The translations under genes and the position numbers were made by a program. The notes under the pieces were generated by a model that did not search any database, was not told the origin of the DNA, and was given only the letters and a program-made list of their open reading frames with translations. A DNA stretch of 64,000 nucleotides from Paraphoma chrysanthemicola (taxonomy: Eukaryota > Ascomycota > Dothideomycetes > Pleosporales > Phaeosphaeriaceae): NCBI GenBank assembly GCA_020744225.1, contig JAGMWG010000002.1:868001-932000 (forward strand), given 5' to 3'. Shown here in pieces: positions 55,146-64,000 of this stretch; position 1 is the first letter of the stretch; every line of letters begins with the position of its first letter.

Positions 55146-55550
55146 TCAATCCTCAGGCAAGCCAAGTCGCAGGGCCACTACATTCGCGAACTTAATTGTG
55201 CATGCTTCGCCACCATATAGTTCCGCCCAGTAAATCTGTTTCGAGAGTTTCCGGCAGCGAAAAGTTGCGTTCAAATCATCCATCCAGGGTTTTGTGTGCT
55301 CTTCCTTGTAATCCAACCATATCTCTGGGCTCACGTCCATGTGATACATCATCTGCTCTTCCATAGTCGTTCCTGTTCCCCCCTCATGATTGCGATATGG
55401 TGAGCCTATGCGTACAAGGACGCGCGAAATGCGAGGAAGCGGTCGACCCTTTCTGTTTGCTAGAGGTTTGTCCTCGGGAAAGAAATACTTGAAATGCCCC
55501 ACCAAGCCTTTAAAATGATCGTAACCAAAACACGAGTCCACGCGATCCAT
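55146..55550 (-). CDS. hypothetical ORF, possibly the last exon of a longer gene
   Basis: Open frame of 134 codons from the ATG at 55550. The sequence looks coding: mixed charge with aromatic clusters such as VGHFKYFFPEDKP, LPRISRVLVRIGS and PEIWLDYKEEHTKPW. It ends ALRLGLPED. An acceptor-like TTTCAG lies just upstream (about 55570) and the frame stays open to it, so this may be a 3' exon. I could not find a compatible donor. No family recognised. Confidence 0.4.
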   Translation of the reverse strand: MDRVDSCFGYDHFKGLVGHFKYFFPEDKPLANRKGRPLPRISRVLVRIGSPYRNHEGGTGTTMEEQMMYHMDVSPEIWLDYKEEHTKPWMDDLNATFRCRKLSKQIYWAELYGGEACTIKFANVVALRLGLPED

Positions 55551-55856
55551 TACTAGATGCCTCTCTGAAATTCAAGAGTCGCAAGTCGGACGGAGTTCCT
55601 TACATAGAGGCTTTTTTCGAATAGCAGAACATGGGGAAAGACAATGGAGTGGCAAAGATTTTGCGTTGGGCAGATATACGTCTAAATACCTAAACTTGGA
55701 GGCCAAGAGCAGCGATACAAGGCGCAAAGTGTAGGTTTGAGTACCGAACTGATGGTAATCATATGTTGTAAATTAGGTATACAGCTGCAGGACAAAAAAT
55801 GAAGAAGAAAAGTAATGGCTGCCCTCAACTTGGCGGCTCCACCAGCGACAACTCTC
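55551..55856. other. intergenic
   Basis: 306 bases between two minus-strand loci. If the preceding hypothetical gene has an upstream exon, it would lie here. I found none that joins without creating a stop. Confidence 0.3.
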
Positions 55857-57354
55857 TCAGGCACGTTCGGGCCGTCCGCAAGTAAGACATTTCTGTGACT
55901 CTTGCCATCTTCGAGTTCGGCATTCCGGACGAGTCATGAAAGTTTGCTCATGGCATTGTTTGTTGTTCAGATCTGCGAGCCGATGATGTGCAACGGCTCC
56001 CGGTCCGTCGTGTATGCACTCAATCCACATGACGCTCATCAGTTCACTTTTAACTCTTTCCCAATCCAGCGCTAAGACGTGTTCTTGCCATGCTACCTGA
56101 ATCCATGGTTGCTCCACGTCAGTCACCGAGATGGCGGCGATGAGAAGGATCCATAATCGCAGTGTATGTGTCAATTCCGAGGACGAAGTGTTGGCTTTGA
56201 TGTAGTTCTCCGAGATACGATTTGCAATCCAGCCATACGGAATCTTACGACCTGGTGTCTTGAATGTTGTGGCAAGAAATGCCAGTAGAGACAAACGAAT
56301 CAGCTCTTGACTTGGGTCTCCGAGTTCTCCTTCGAGGTGCATCAATCGTGATTGAAGGGAGCTTAGCACGTCTTGGAAGCACTTCGCATTGTACTGAGTA
56401 TGTGACTGCATGTATCGATTTATGGTCACGGTCATCTTTTGGAAATCAAGAAACACTGACAGTAGGCCAGAGTCCCAATGTGTTGGTGGTTGGTATGCAT
56501 CGGCTGCAACAGATGTTGTGGGCAGTGTTGGACGCCATAGTTCTGTTGCGTGCCGGAACATCGTCCGCTTGCCGGAGCTCAGTGAATAAGCCAAGTCAAG
56601 CCTTGTGGCTAATTAGCTAAGGCCAGCAGAGTACACAATCCACTTACCGATCTATCTTAAAGTGTAATTTAGGACGCGTGCGCAGGAAAGATTGTCCACC
56701 TCTTAGCTCTATGATTTTGTATAGTCCAGAGAAGTGTGCAATCGCAGCACACCAGTCCCCGAAGCAGGCGGCGAGGAAACCAAGTTGCACCACTATATTG
56801 AGCGCAGCTTCGTCCTTGTGGATGTCTGATCCAGCAATCTTCTTGTTGAGCAACCTCAAAGTTTGGCGAAGATGAAAGATTGTCTTCTCTCCAGGCTGGC
56901 CATTCCATCCTGGTGCCAAGAAATCGTCAACTGCATGCGTTGCATATAGGACGCAATGGAGGAATGCGGCATCTGAAAACACCCACTGAAAGGTGACTTT
57001 CTCGAAAGGGTCGAAGTCTACGCAACGGTCAAGAGGCGTCATTGACGGATTAGGGACGTTGAATGCGAATGCCTTAAAGAGCAGATGCCGAGATTCGGTG
57101 TCAATGTTGGGCCACGCAAAGCGAGCCAGCGCATACTCATCGGGAGAATTGGGGATGGTGAGAGGACCTTGCAATTCCACGGTCCGTGAAACGATGTTGT
57201 TACCATGCTTTTTCTTTTGCTGCTCTTTCTGGGATCTGCGTGAATTTGGACGCTTGTTCTTGCCTTGCATGCAGCGGCTGCGTATGAACGTGTCCTTTCC
57301 TGGCTTGAGCTTTGTGGACGGATCTTGAGCGACAAACTCGAAGCTAGTCGTCAT
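55857..57354 (-). CDS. fungal transcription-factor-like protein (Fungal_trans_2/'tachykinin family' type)
   Basis: Exons 57354-56648 and 56601-55857. The intron (GTAAGT..CACAAG) joins CG|G and gives 483 residues. The head (SFEFVAQDPSTKLKPGKDTF, then RSRCMQGKNKRPNSRRSQKE) matches a fungal group often labelled 'tachykinin family', in which a short basic N-terminus replaces the Zn2Cys6 cluster. The rest is an alpha-helical region resembling the Fungal_trans_2 regulatory domain (LLFKAFAFNVPNPS, FLHCVLYATHAVDDFL, ELIRLSLLAFLATTF). It ends with a CLTCG motif. It is presumed nuclear and regulatory, but no DNA-binding domain is visible. Another acceptor 24 bases downstream would also keep frame. Confidence 0.75.
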
Positions 57355-57987
57355 CTTGTGATTGGCGATGCCGAATTAATGGTGCTGGCAGGAGCTAGGA
57401 GAGTGCTGTCCTCTTTAGGCCAAGACTGCGGCAGGAAAGTTGAGTTCATCCGACGGAGACATGTGTAGTCCATCGCTAAAGGCTATAAACAACGAAAAAG
57501 CGCCCAGCCAATGCCATTACGATTGTCGAAGAGGCGCAGTGATGAGGTTGTGGAAGACGTAAGACGCAAAGACCATGTGTCAGCCAGTGCCGAGGAAAGA
57601 ACGACCACACTGTTGGCCATTTCAGGAAAGAGCTAGGCCTAGAATCGTTAACCACTAATCGTTCACATGTGCCGTCATGTCAGCTCTACCACATCGCAGC
57701 CTCGCCAAGCGTACGACTTACAATTATCACCGCTTTGTTGTCCGAAGCGCCGGATAGCTTCGTCCATGAAGGCATACAAAATGATTCGAATTTCCTCGAA
57801 TGTGAAGTGCTCTTTCGACCACAGCATATCCACATCATTATATCTTCAGGGAGCTTCTAGACGCATTTCAAATCTCCAAGAGGTCGAAAATCATCAACTG
57901 CACCGAATAAAGCTTGCAGGCCGATTCCCTAGAAGAAGACAAGTTCAATACCTTCACGTCTAATTGCTCTACCCTAACTCGCCTACC
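57355..57987. other. intergenic between divergent genes
   Basis: 633 bases between the regulator (minus) and the dehydrogenase (plus), likely two promoters. ORFs are short and motif-free. Confidence 0.4.
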
Positions 57988-59252
57988 ATGGCGTCTCTGG
58001 CTCTCCCACCGTACTCAGACTCTCTTTTCAAAGTCGGCGTCAAAGGCATTCGAGCTGAGAATAAGCAACCCAAGCCTTCGCTTGCAGGCCAAACTGTCCT
58101 GATCACGGGAAGTAACAGCGGTATGTTCACCTGTCACAACAAGAATCACACTTTCATAATGGTCCCTTGAATTGACCACGCTCCTACAAAAACTCACAGG
58201 CATCACTCTATCACCCCCCACCACACATCTACACTGACTTTCCTTCAACACATCCAATCTGACTTTTAGTCAGGCATCGGCCTTGCCTGCGCCCAAATCC
58301 TCCCCACACTCTCCATATCCCACCTTATCCTCGCCGTCCGTTCGCCTTCCAAAGCCGAGCCCATCGCCACATCCCTCCGCACCCTGCACCCCAATCTCAA
58401 AATCTCAGTCTGGGACCTCGACATGCTGTCCTACGCGTCCATCACCTCTTTCGCATCACGCTGCTACACGCTCCCACGGCTTGACATCGCCATCCTAAAC
58501 GCCGGCGTGGGCGGCAGTTTCGAAAGTCGGATTTGCGAAGCAACGGGCCATGAGGAGACGATTCAAGTTAACTATTTATCGACAGCGTTGTTGAGTATCC
58601 TTCTCCTTCCCGTTCTCGCCGGGCGCCCAAGTTCACGGAACGGCAGCAGCAACGGCAGTGCGAACGGAAAGGAAGTGAAGCCGGGCAGATTGACGATAGT
58701 AGGATCTGGTACAGCATTATTCGCTGCCTTCGAGAACGTCAACGAGAAACCCTTGCTGCCTAGTTTCGATGCGCCGTACTCTGGCTTCTCTGCTGCGGGC
58801 GAGCGCTACGCAACGTCCAAACTGTTAGTGACGATGTTTGTGCACACGCTTTCCCAGCACGTGTCTAGCAAACGCGTAATCATCAACACCGTCGAGCCTG
58901 GACTAACTAGCGGCACGAGTCTGCATCGGGATTTCAGCGGTGGTGGGGCGCTGTTCATGAGGGTGATGAAGAAGCTTAGTGCCAGGACGCCGGAACAGGC
59001 GGCATGGACATATGTGGACGCAATCGGGGTCCATGGGGAGGAGAGTCATGGGGGGTTTATCATGTTTTGGGAGGTTTGCGGGTAAGTGGATGACCTTTTC
59101 GAGGGTAAAGATGGATAGAGTTAACCTTGTGTAGAGTTCCGCAAGTGATGCATACCGATGAGGGAAGGGACTGTATGGAACGTTTGTGGAAAGAGACTAT
59201 GGTTGAGTTGAAGTTTGCGGATGTCAGGGAGATTTTGGCGTCGATGAAATGA
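57988..59252 (+). CDS. short-chain dehydrogenase/reductase
   Basis: NAD(P)-dependent SDR of 352 residues from exons 57988-58120, 58274-59081 and 59135-59252. Introns are 58121-58273 (GTATGT..AGTCAG, 153 bases) and 59082-59134 (GTAAGT..GTGTAG). The cofactor motif TGSNSGIGLACA is assembled by the first splice (G|GC). AILNAGVGG is the NAG motif, the catalytic Tyr and Lys are in ERYATSKLLV, and NTVEPGLTSGT follows. The last exon completes the C-terminal helices (ERLWKETMVELKFADV). It resembles the fungal retinol-dehydrogenase-like SDRs often found near secondary-metabolite genes. It is divergent from the regulator at 55.9-57.4 kb. Confidence 0.9.
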
Positions 59253-59385
59253 GAGTTGTGGAAGCCAATTTACTGGGACGCAAGGATTTGAGCGTTGGAG
59301 CATGTTCCTAGTCGATTGAATGATTGCCGGGAGGAAGTAATGCTAGACACACTTTAATCATGCAGTATCATCTCTTTTAAACTCA

Positions 59386-60627
59386 TCACATCGTCTTGCC
59401 CTCGGGTGTGCTGCTCCATGCCTGCTCAAACGCGGGCCAGCCGCCGACGGGCTCCTCACACATCTTCACGTCGCTTACCACCATGTCGTAGTAGCCATCC
59501 TTAGGCAGCTTGCTTTGACACACATTCCCACCCATGGCAATATTGAGCAGGATCCGGTACTCCTCCATCCTCCTTGTGCCAGGTGGAATGTTGCCCTTCA
59601 TGACTGGCCTGCCGTCAATGTACCAGATCATGCGGCCCCGCCAATCGGGTATACCGTCCTCCTCCAACCACGCGAACCCAAACGTGTGTGGCTGCCGCGG
59701 CATATCGTGCAGATGTGTCTCCATGACACGATGCTTGTCATGGTCCTCGCCATTATAGTGGCCCCAGTGCAGACAAGAATGGTTGACGCAGTCGCCGTTC
59801 CAGCTCTCGAAGATGTCGACCTCGCCGTCATTGGGCCACTGGAACGGGTACTTGGGCAAGAGCCAGTAAGCGGGCCATATGCCCTCGGCGACAGGCGGTA
59901 GAATGGTGGCTGTGAGGTATCCGCGCGGACGCGAGAGGGTCTGGTTCGAGGTCAGACGGGCCGATGTGTAGCTCCCGCCCTGCACCAGCCCGCGTATGAT
60001 GAGACGGTTGTCGTGGTGGAACGAATTGGCGGGGTTGTCTGTGTACATCTGTTTCTCGTTGTTTCCCCATCCATGGTCGCCGATCTCATGCCTGAAGTTG
60101 TGTGTTACGGGCGTCGCACGATCAAACGACGGCTTCCAGTACACATTCTCGCCTTGTGGAGGCGGGAGATTCTGAGGCGGCGGAGGCTGCGCAGAGTTGG
60201 GGCGGTTCTGGGGGATGGGCGGCGCGCCTGGAGACTGTGGCTTGCTAGCTTGTGGAATGGGTGGTGGGCCAAAAGACTGCTGCTGCTGTGGAGGCGGCGG
60301 GCCCCATTGCTGTTGCTGTTGAGCGCCCCATTGCGGGCTCTGGGGAGGCTGCTGGTACTGGTGCGGGTTCTGAGGGGGATACTGCTGGTTCTGGAGAGGT
60401 TGCTGGTACTGGTTCGGGCTCTGAGGAGGGTACTGCTGTGGAGGATATGGCTGGCCGGAGTACTGCGGCTGCTGCTGTTGCCCTGGAGGTGGGTAGCCTT
60501 GCGGTGGCTGCTGGCCCGGATAGCTCTGGCTCGGGTAGCCTTGTTGCTGATGCGACGGTCGCGAGTCTGCGAACTCCTTCACCTTCGCCTTGCCCTTTGC
60601 GAAGAGCTTGTCGAATGTGCCGGACAT
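59386..60627 (-). CDS. GH16 glycoside hydrolase with Q/P/Y-rich N-terminus
   Basis: Beta-glucan-active family 16 fold, 413 residues from the ATG at 60627. An upstream in-frame ATG at 60726 is less likely. Residues 1-22 form a charged helix (SGTFDKLFAKGKAKVKEF). About 140 residues of Gln/Pro/Tyr/Gly repeats (for example PPQSPNQYQQP) follow. The catalytic domain starts near residue 165. The active-site motif ExDxxE is Glu269-Val-Asp271-Ile-Phe-Glu274 in GEVDIFESWNGD, preceded by EGIWPAYWLLP. No signal peptide or GPI site is seen, unlike secreted GH16 enzymes, so it is probably intracellular or unconventionally exported. It converges on the dehydrogenase gene, 133 bases apart. Confidence 0.9.
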   Translation of the reverse strand: MSGTFDKLFAKGKAKVKEFADSRPSHQQQGYPSQSYPGQQPPQGYPPPGQQQQPQYSGQPYPPQQYPPQSPNQYQQPLQNQQYPPQNPHQYQQPPQSPQWGAQQQQQWGPPPPQQQQSFGPPPIPQASKPQSPGAPPIPQNRPNSAQPPPPQNLPPPQGENVYWKPSFDRATPVTHNFRHEIGDHGWGNNEKQMYTDNPANSFHHDNRLIIRGLVQGGSYTSARLTSNQTLSRPRGYLTATILPPVAEGIWPAYWLLPKYPFQWPNDGEVDIFESWNGDCVNHSCLHWGHYNGEDHDKHRVMETHLHDMPRQPHTFGFAWLEEDGIPDWRGRMIWYIDGRPVMKGNIPPGTRRMEEYRILLNIAMGGNVCQSKLPKDGYYDMVVSDVKMCEEPVGGWPAFEQAWSSTPEGKTM

Positions 60628-61349
60628 GATGTGGATGCGGAATGATTGGGTGCCACGCGGGATCAAAGAATGTGGAGCCGAGCATCTGATGACGTAAGTA
60701 AACACTGTACAACTCACAAACCCCAACCCTCCACCTTTGATTCAACGGCTGTCCACTCTCCGGTAAACGTCTTCATCGCAGTAATTTCTTTATGCTCGCA
60801 CAGTCTCAGGTGGACATTGCATAGTAGTCCCTTACAGCCTTACTCATAGTTTCCTTCGTGGCTCATAACAACCTGAACGCGTCGTGCCTACAAATGCTCG
60901 TAACGCCACACTTGAGAAGTCGCATCCCAATCTCAAACGCCACTGGCTGCCTAGTCTCTCCTAGATTCTAGGCCCTCGGTCCATCGCGCCCTACCCTCTT
61001 AGCAGGGCTGCAGTATCGCATCTGCCCGGTATTCACCTGGTGGTACCAAACTGACGTCACACTTTTAGCCAAACAAAGTACTGCATTCTGCCGTCCTCCA
61101 ACCAGCCACCTCCACAGATCACCGGTAAGGATACCGAACGTGATGGAAGAAACAGGAATGGTCGCGCATGGCGTAGCTGCAGCGTCATACCAGGGCGACC
61201 TAGGTGCTTCATAAAACCGCGTTGAGGCAGGCAGGTACCGTTGTCGCAAACAGTCGCAAACAAATAACAACTGCATTCCAGCACCATACTTGACACTACC
61301 CACTCTGCTTACACCTAAAGTATCAATACACAACATCAAATCCGCCAAA
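60628..61349. other. intergenic between divergent genes
   Basis: 722 bases. A 150-codon minus-strand ORF (60968-61420) overlaps the start of the next gene and has no motif. The A/C-rich leader before 61350 looks like a 5' untranslated region. Confidence 0.4.
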
Positions 61350-61709
61350 ATGTCCTCAATCGTCGGAGCCCTCAAGGACGTAGTCACCTCGTTCGTCGAG
61401 CTCATCTGGTCATTCTTCACTACCGCAGCCCACCTCGTCGAAAATACGCTTCAGTTTGCAGTCAAGTTCGCAACTGAAATCGTCGACCTGGTCGTCAACT
61501 TCTTCAAGGGCCTTGTCGATCTCGCGGGCGGCATCGTCTCGTTCCTCGTTGGTATGTCGCAGCCTATAGCCCCTAATTTGAGAACGACTAACACATGCCC
61601 AGGCAATGTGCTCATGCTCGCCGTTCTGGCCGCTGCCTTCTTCGGCTTCCTCCAGTACCAGCGCAGCCAAGGTCGTCCGGTCCAGGTCGGCAACAAGAAG
61701 TTGAACTAA
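61350..61709 (+). CDS. small hydrophobic conserved protein
   Basis: Two exons, 61350-61551 and 61603-61709. The intron (GTATGT..GCCCAG, branch GACTAAC) gives 102 residues. The protein is a string of amphipathic and hydrophobic helices (MSSIVGALKDVVTSFVELIW, then LVDLAGGIVSFLVG). A final membrane-like segment VLMLAVLAAAFFGFLQY precedes a conserved-looking charged tail RSQGRPVQVGNKKLN. I have the impression of similar tails in other ascomycete proteins of unknown function, but cannot name a family. The 51-base intron has no in-frame stop, so retention would insert 17 residues. Confidence 0.75.
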   Translation: MSSIVGALKDVVTSFVELIWSFFTTAAHLVENTLQFAVKFATEIVDLVVNFFKGLVDLAGGIVSFLVGMSQPIAPNLRTTNTCPGNVLMLAVLAAAFFGFLQYQRSQGRPVQVGNKKLN

Positions 61710-62133
61710 GCACTCGATTGCAACAATGCGACAAGGAGGATGCAGGCTTGAGAAGGACTCTAGAGCCTCAAGCGTATCACGGAAGCCACAGAATGAATGA
61801 TACCCTTTAGCGATAGTGATAGCTGGCTTGGATGGTCGCGCCGTATGGTTGCGATCAGACCACTGCCCTAATGAAGACATCCCTTGCACTCACTTCGCGC
61901 CTATGATTTGCATAAACCTCCACACGCCAGCCGGCCCTCGCGAGCCTTTGAGCAGTCGCAAATCCAGCTTGTGGCGCTTTCCCCTTTCGGGTGTGAATAG
62001 GTCTTTATTGTCGCTACACCCTCACTTGACGTTGACCTAATTCACAATATGAAAAGCAAAAAGGTGTCATACTGCTCCCTTCTAACCACCAACCCCAGAC
62101 AGCTTGTCAGATTGATTTGAAAGAGCAATCAAA
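61710..62133. other. intergenic
   Basis: 424 bases between two plus-strand genes. No supported gene; the right end is the promoter of the UstYa-family gene. Confidence 0.4.
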
Positions 62134-63024
62134 ATGAAGAAATGGAATCTCTTCAAGCGCCCGCAAATATCCTACCACTCTATACTTCGCGACAAGGAAT
62201 TCGCTTCCGATTCCAGCGACAACGGTGAAGGCTCATCAACAACTCGTCCCCTCACAGACGACCATGAGCAAGACTACTACACCAGTCAAGCACTTCATCG
62301 TCCTCGCCGATCCATCCTTACCTCGCCATGGTGCACCATCCTCATCGCGCTCCTCAGTCTTCTTCTCGGGCTATTAGGTGGACAATTCATCCGCGCAGAA
62401 CACAACATTGACGGATACTTGCGTATGTCTTCACACCCCTTCCATTAATGGCCACCGCCTCTTTCAAAACTCGCGTATCATTTCTTTAACACACCACCAG
62501 CACCCTACGCCCACCCCACCCGTAACATCCACCGCACATTCACCCTAAACACCACCTTCACAACCCCGCCCTCCAAAGCAAACGCACAGCTCTGGGACGC
62601 CCTAATGCCCGCCGGCCGCGGCTTCGTCACACACCCACGCCTCACGAATTCCACGCCCAAAGCCCTCTCCGGCTTCCACCAACTACACTGCCTATACGGT
62701 CTGCGCATCGCATATTTCGCGCAGCGCAACTTCCTCGACAAGCAAAAAGCCGCATCAATCCCGGGATACACGTACGAGAAGAACGCGTACTTGGATGGTA
62801 TGAGCGAGCATGAATTAGGCCTTTTTCATGTAGAGCATTGTTTCGAGTATCTTCGACAAGCGGTTATGTGTGCGGCGGACACGAATCTTGAGGATACGAT
62901 TGTGAATGAGGGGGGCACGGAGACGGCGCCGTGGGGGACGGAGAGGGTGTGTAGGGATTGGGAGGGCGTGAGGGAGTGGGCGGGGAAGTGGGCTGCTGGG
63001 GATGGGAGTGGGATTGTTGGGTAG
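62134..63024 (+). CDS. UstYa/DUF3328-family protein
   Basis: Type II membrane protein of the UstYa-like family, whose members carry out oxidative cyclisation or related steps in fungal peptide and other natural-product pathways. Exons 62134-62422 and 62501-63024 (intron GTATGT..CACCAG) give 270 residues. There is a cytosolic N-terminus of about 68 residues, one membrane helix (TILIALLSLLLGLLGGQF) and a lumenal domain. Both HxxHC motifs are present: HQLHC at residues 156-160 and HVEHC at 206-210, the latter in FHVEHCFEYLRQAVMCAADT. The C-terminus ends in a short Trp/Gly-rich tail. No precursor peptide or second UstYa gene is visible beside it. Confidence 0.92.
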
Positions 63025-63789
63025 AGTGGAGGTGGATAGCTGAGGAGATTGAGTGGTAAGGAGGGGCGGATGAGAGTGTGTAAGTGTTTCGACGAGAGAT
63101 GAATTGCGCTCATGGCCGGCTTTTCGGCTCGACTGATGGTCGTTTTCAATGGGATTCCGGTGTGAGGTAGGAGCATCCAGAATACATCGTGACCATCTTG
63201 GTTCGAGCTTGTGCAGGGTGTAAAGATGGTTTCTGACATCGCGTGGCAATGAGATAGAGGTAAAATTCTTCGTTCAAATTGCCGAAAGTATCCCGACCCA
63301 GCGGAGAGTGATTAATGGTCCTATATGCGTGTAGTATGGTACTTGAAGGGTATCTCAATATCGCAGCGTCCGGTATGCTTTTCCGCCTTACAACATCCAG
63401 CTCTTCCTCTTTAGTCTTATAATCATGCGACACGGCTTTCCGTCCCGTCGCCCCTTGGACGCCTCTTCGCTTCCTGCGGCTGGCGCCGTGCCTCAGCTCA
63501 GCCGCATGCCAAGCATCACCAAGCGCGCCGGCAGATACGAGGCTTGACCCCCGTCACAACGTTCGGGACTCGGCAAGGTCGATAGTTCACACCGTTTCTG
63601 CCGTGCTTACAGGCGCGTACCGTGGCGCTGATGTTTTCCAAACTGCGATGCGACGAATTACGAAACTGTGGGGATTATAAGTCTTGATTCATTTCATGCA
63701 AGTAGTCTAGACACGCCCAAACGCCCTCTTGATGCCCCTTCGTTTCGTCGTAATGTCCCGGGTAAAGTGCTGCGGAAAGAGCAACTTAC
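63025..63789. other. intergenic
   Basis: About 765 bases. A 95-codon minus-strand ORF (63146-63433) has no motif and cannot be joined to the gene at the right edge without a long unsupported intron. Confidence 0.35.
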
Positions 63790-64000
63790 TATAGAGCAAA
63801 CAGCACGAATAGCAACATGAAGACATTCGCGACGGGATGCGAGATGCCCTTCCTCAACGCGTCAGATGCGCCGGATGTCTTGTCGCCGCCGCCGTTTCCG
63901 ACTCCCGATGCGTTGCGCGCTTTGCTCACAACCCACTCGGCGACCTCGTTGCCCCATTTGTCAAAGTAGTCGAGGTGGTAGGACATGTCGACGTTGTCGG
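63789..64000 (-). CDS. 3' part of an unidentified membrane-associated protein (cut by window end)
   Basis: Minus-strand frame entering from beyond base 64000. The visible 70 residues include HLDYFDKWGNEVAEWVVSKA, a Gly/Ser linker and a terminal hydrophobic segment VANVFMLLFVLFAL. The frame ends in TAG at 63791-63789. This stop overlaps a good donor (TA|GTAAGT), so another exon could lie further left. I found none. No family assigned. The N-terminus is outside the window. Confidence 0.5.
   Translation of the reverse strand, partial: DNVDMSYHLDYFDKWGNEVAEWVVSKARNASGVGNGGGDKTSGASDALRKGISHPVANVFMLLFVLFAL

Noticed and set aside
60968..61420. 150-codon minus-strand ORF
   Set aside because: Overlaps the start of the well-supported small hydrophobic protein gene on the other strand and has no motif.

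Overview
This looks like a chromosomal window from a filamentous ascomycete (Pezizomycotina). Most genes carry one to six short introns of about 45-70 bases with GTRNGT donors and CTNAC-like branch sites. Base composition looks balanced, and the families are typical of that group: HET, 2EXR-like, fungal rhodopsin-type membrane proteins, UstYa/DUF3328, tyrosinase and Dal5-like MFS. The abundance of 2EXR-like genes suggests Dothideomycetes, but that is inference only. I see no rRNA, tRNA, CRISPR, transposase or reverse transcriptase.

Layout. 1-18 kb: the 3' end of an anion/cation MFS carrier, an F-box protein with a C-terminal cysteine cluster, a 2EXR-like gene, a gene-poor stretch with a tiny zinc-finger-like gene, a damaged or oddly spliced HET gene, two conserved hypotheticals, a 64-residue cysteine-rich candidate, a large disordered basic protein and an alpha/beta hydrolase. 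19-25 kb: an intronless phospholipase D (PLD1/Spo14 type). 25-37 kb: an intact HET gene, several 2EXR-like loci (some broken), a short-chain dehydrogenase (SDR) and hypotheticals. 37-46 kb: an SDR, a small hidden gene, a DHA1-type MFS exporter, a beta-lactamase-fold serine hydrolase and a rhodopsin-type membrane protein. 47-64 kb: a GNAT acetyltransferase, a further 2EXR-like gene, a secreted tyrosinase, a second rhodopsin-type protein, a regulator without a zinc cluster, another SDR, a GH16 hydrolase with a Q/P/Y-rich head, a small hydrophobic conserved protein, a UstYa-family protein and an incomplete gene at the right edge.

How the genes relate. No single biosynthetic cluster is convincing. 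The housekeeping lipid-signalling gene sits among accessory genes: self/non-self recognition, small-molecule transport and oxidation, and secreted enzymes. The strongest shared signal is the dispersed 2EXR-like family. At five loci a phase-1 intron falls inside the same glutamate codon of the LPxELRxxIY motif, and a sixth decayed locus keeps the acceptor. Copies range from intact to frameshifted or nonsense-interrupted. Gene models were built by hand from splice signals and frame continuity. Exon boundaries are exact readings of the sequence, but they are predictions.
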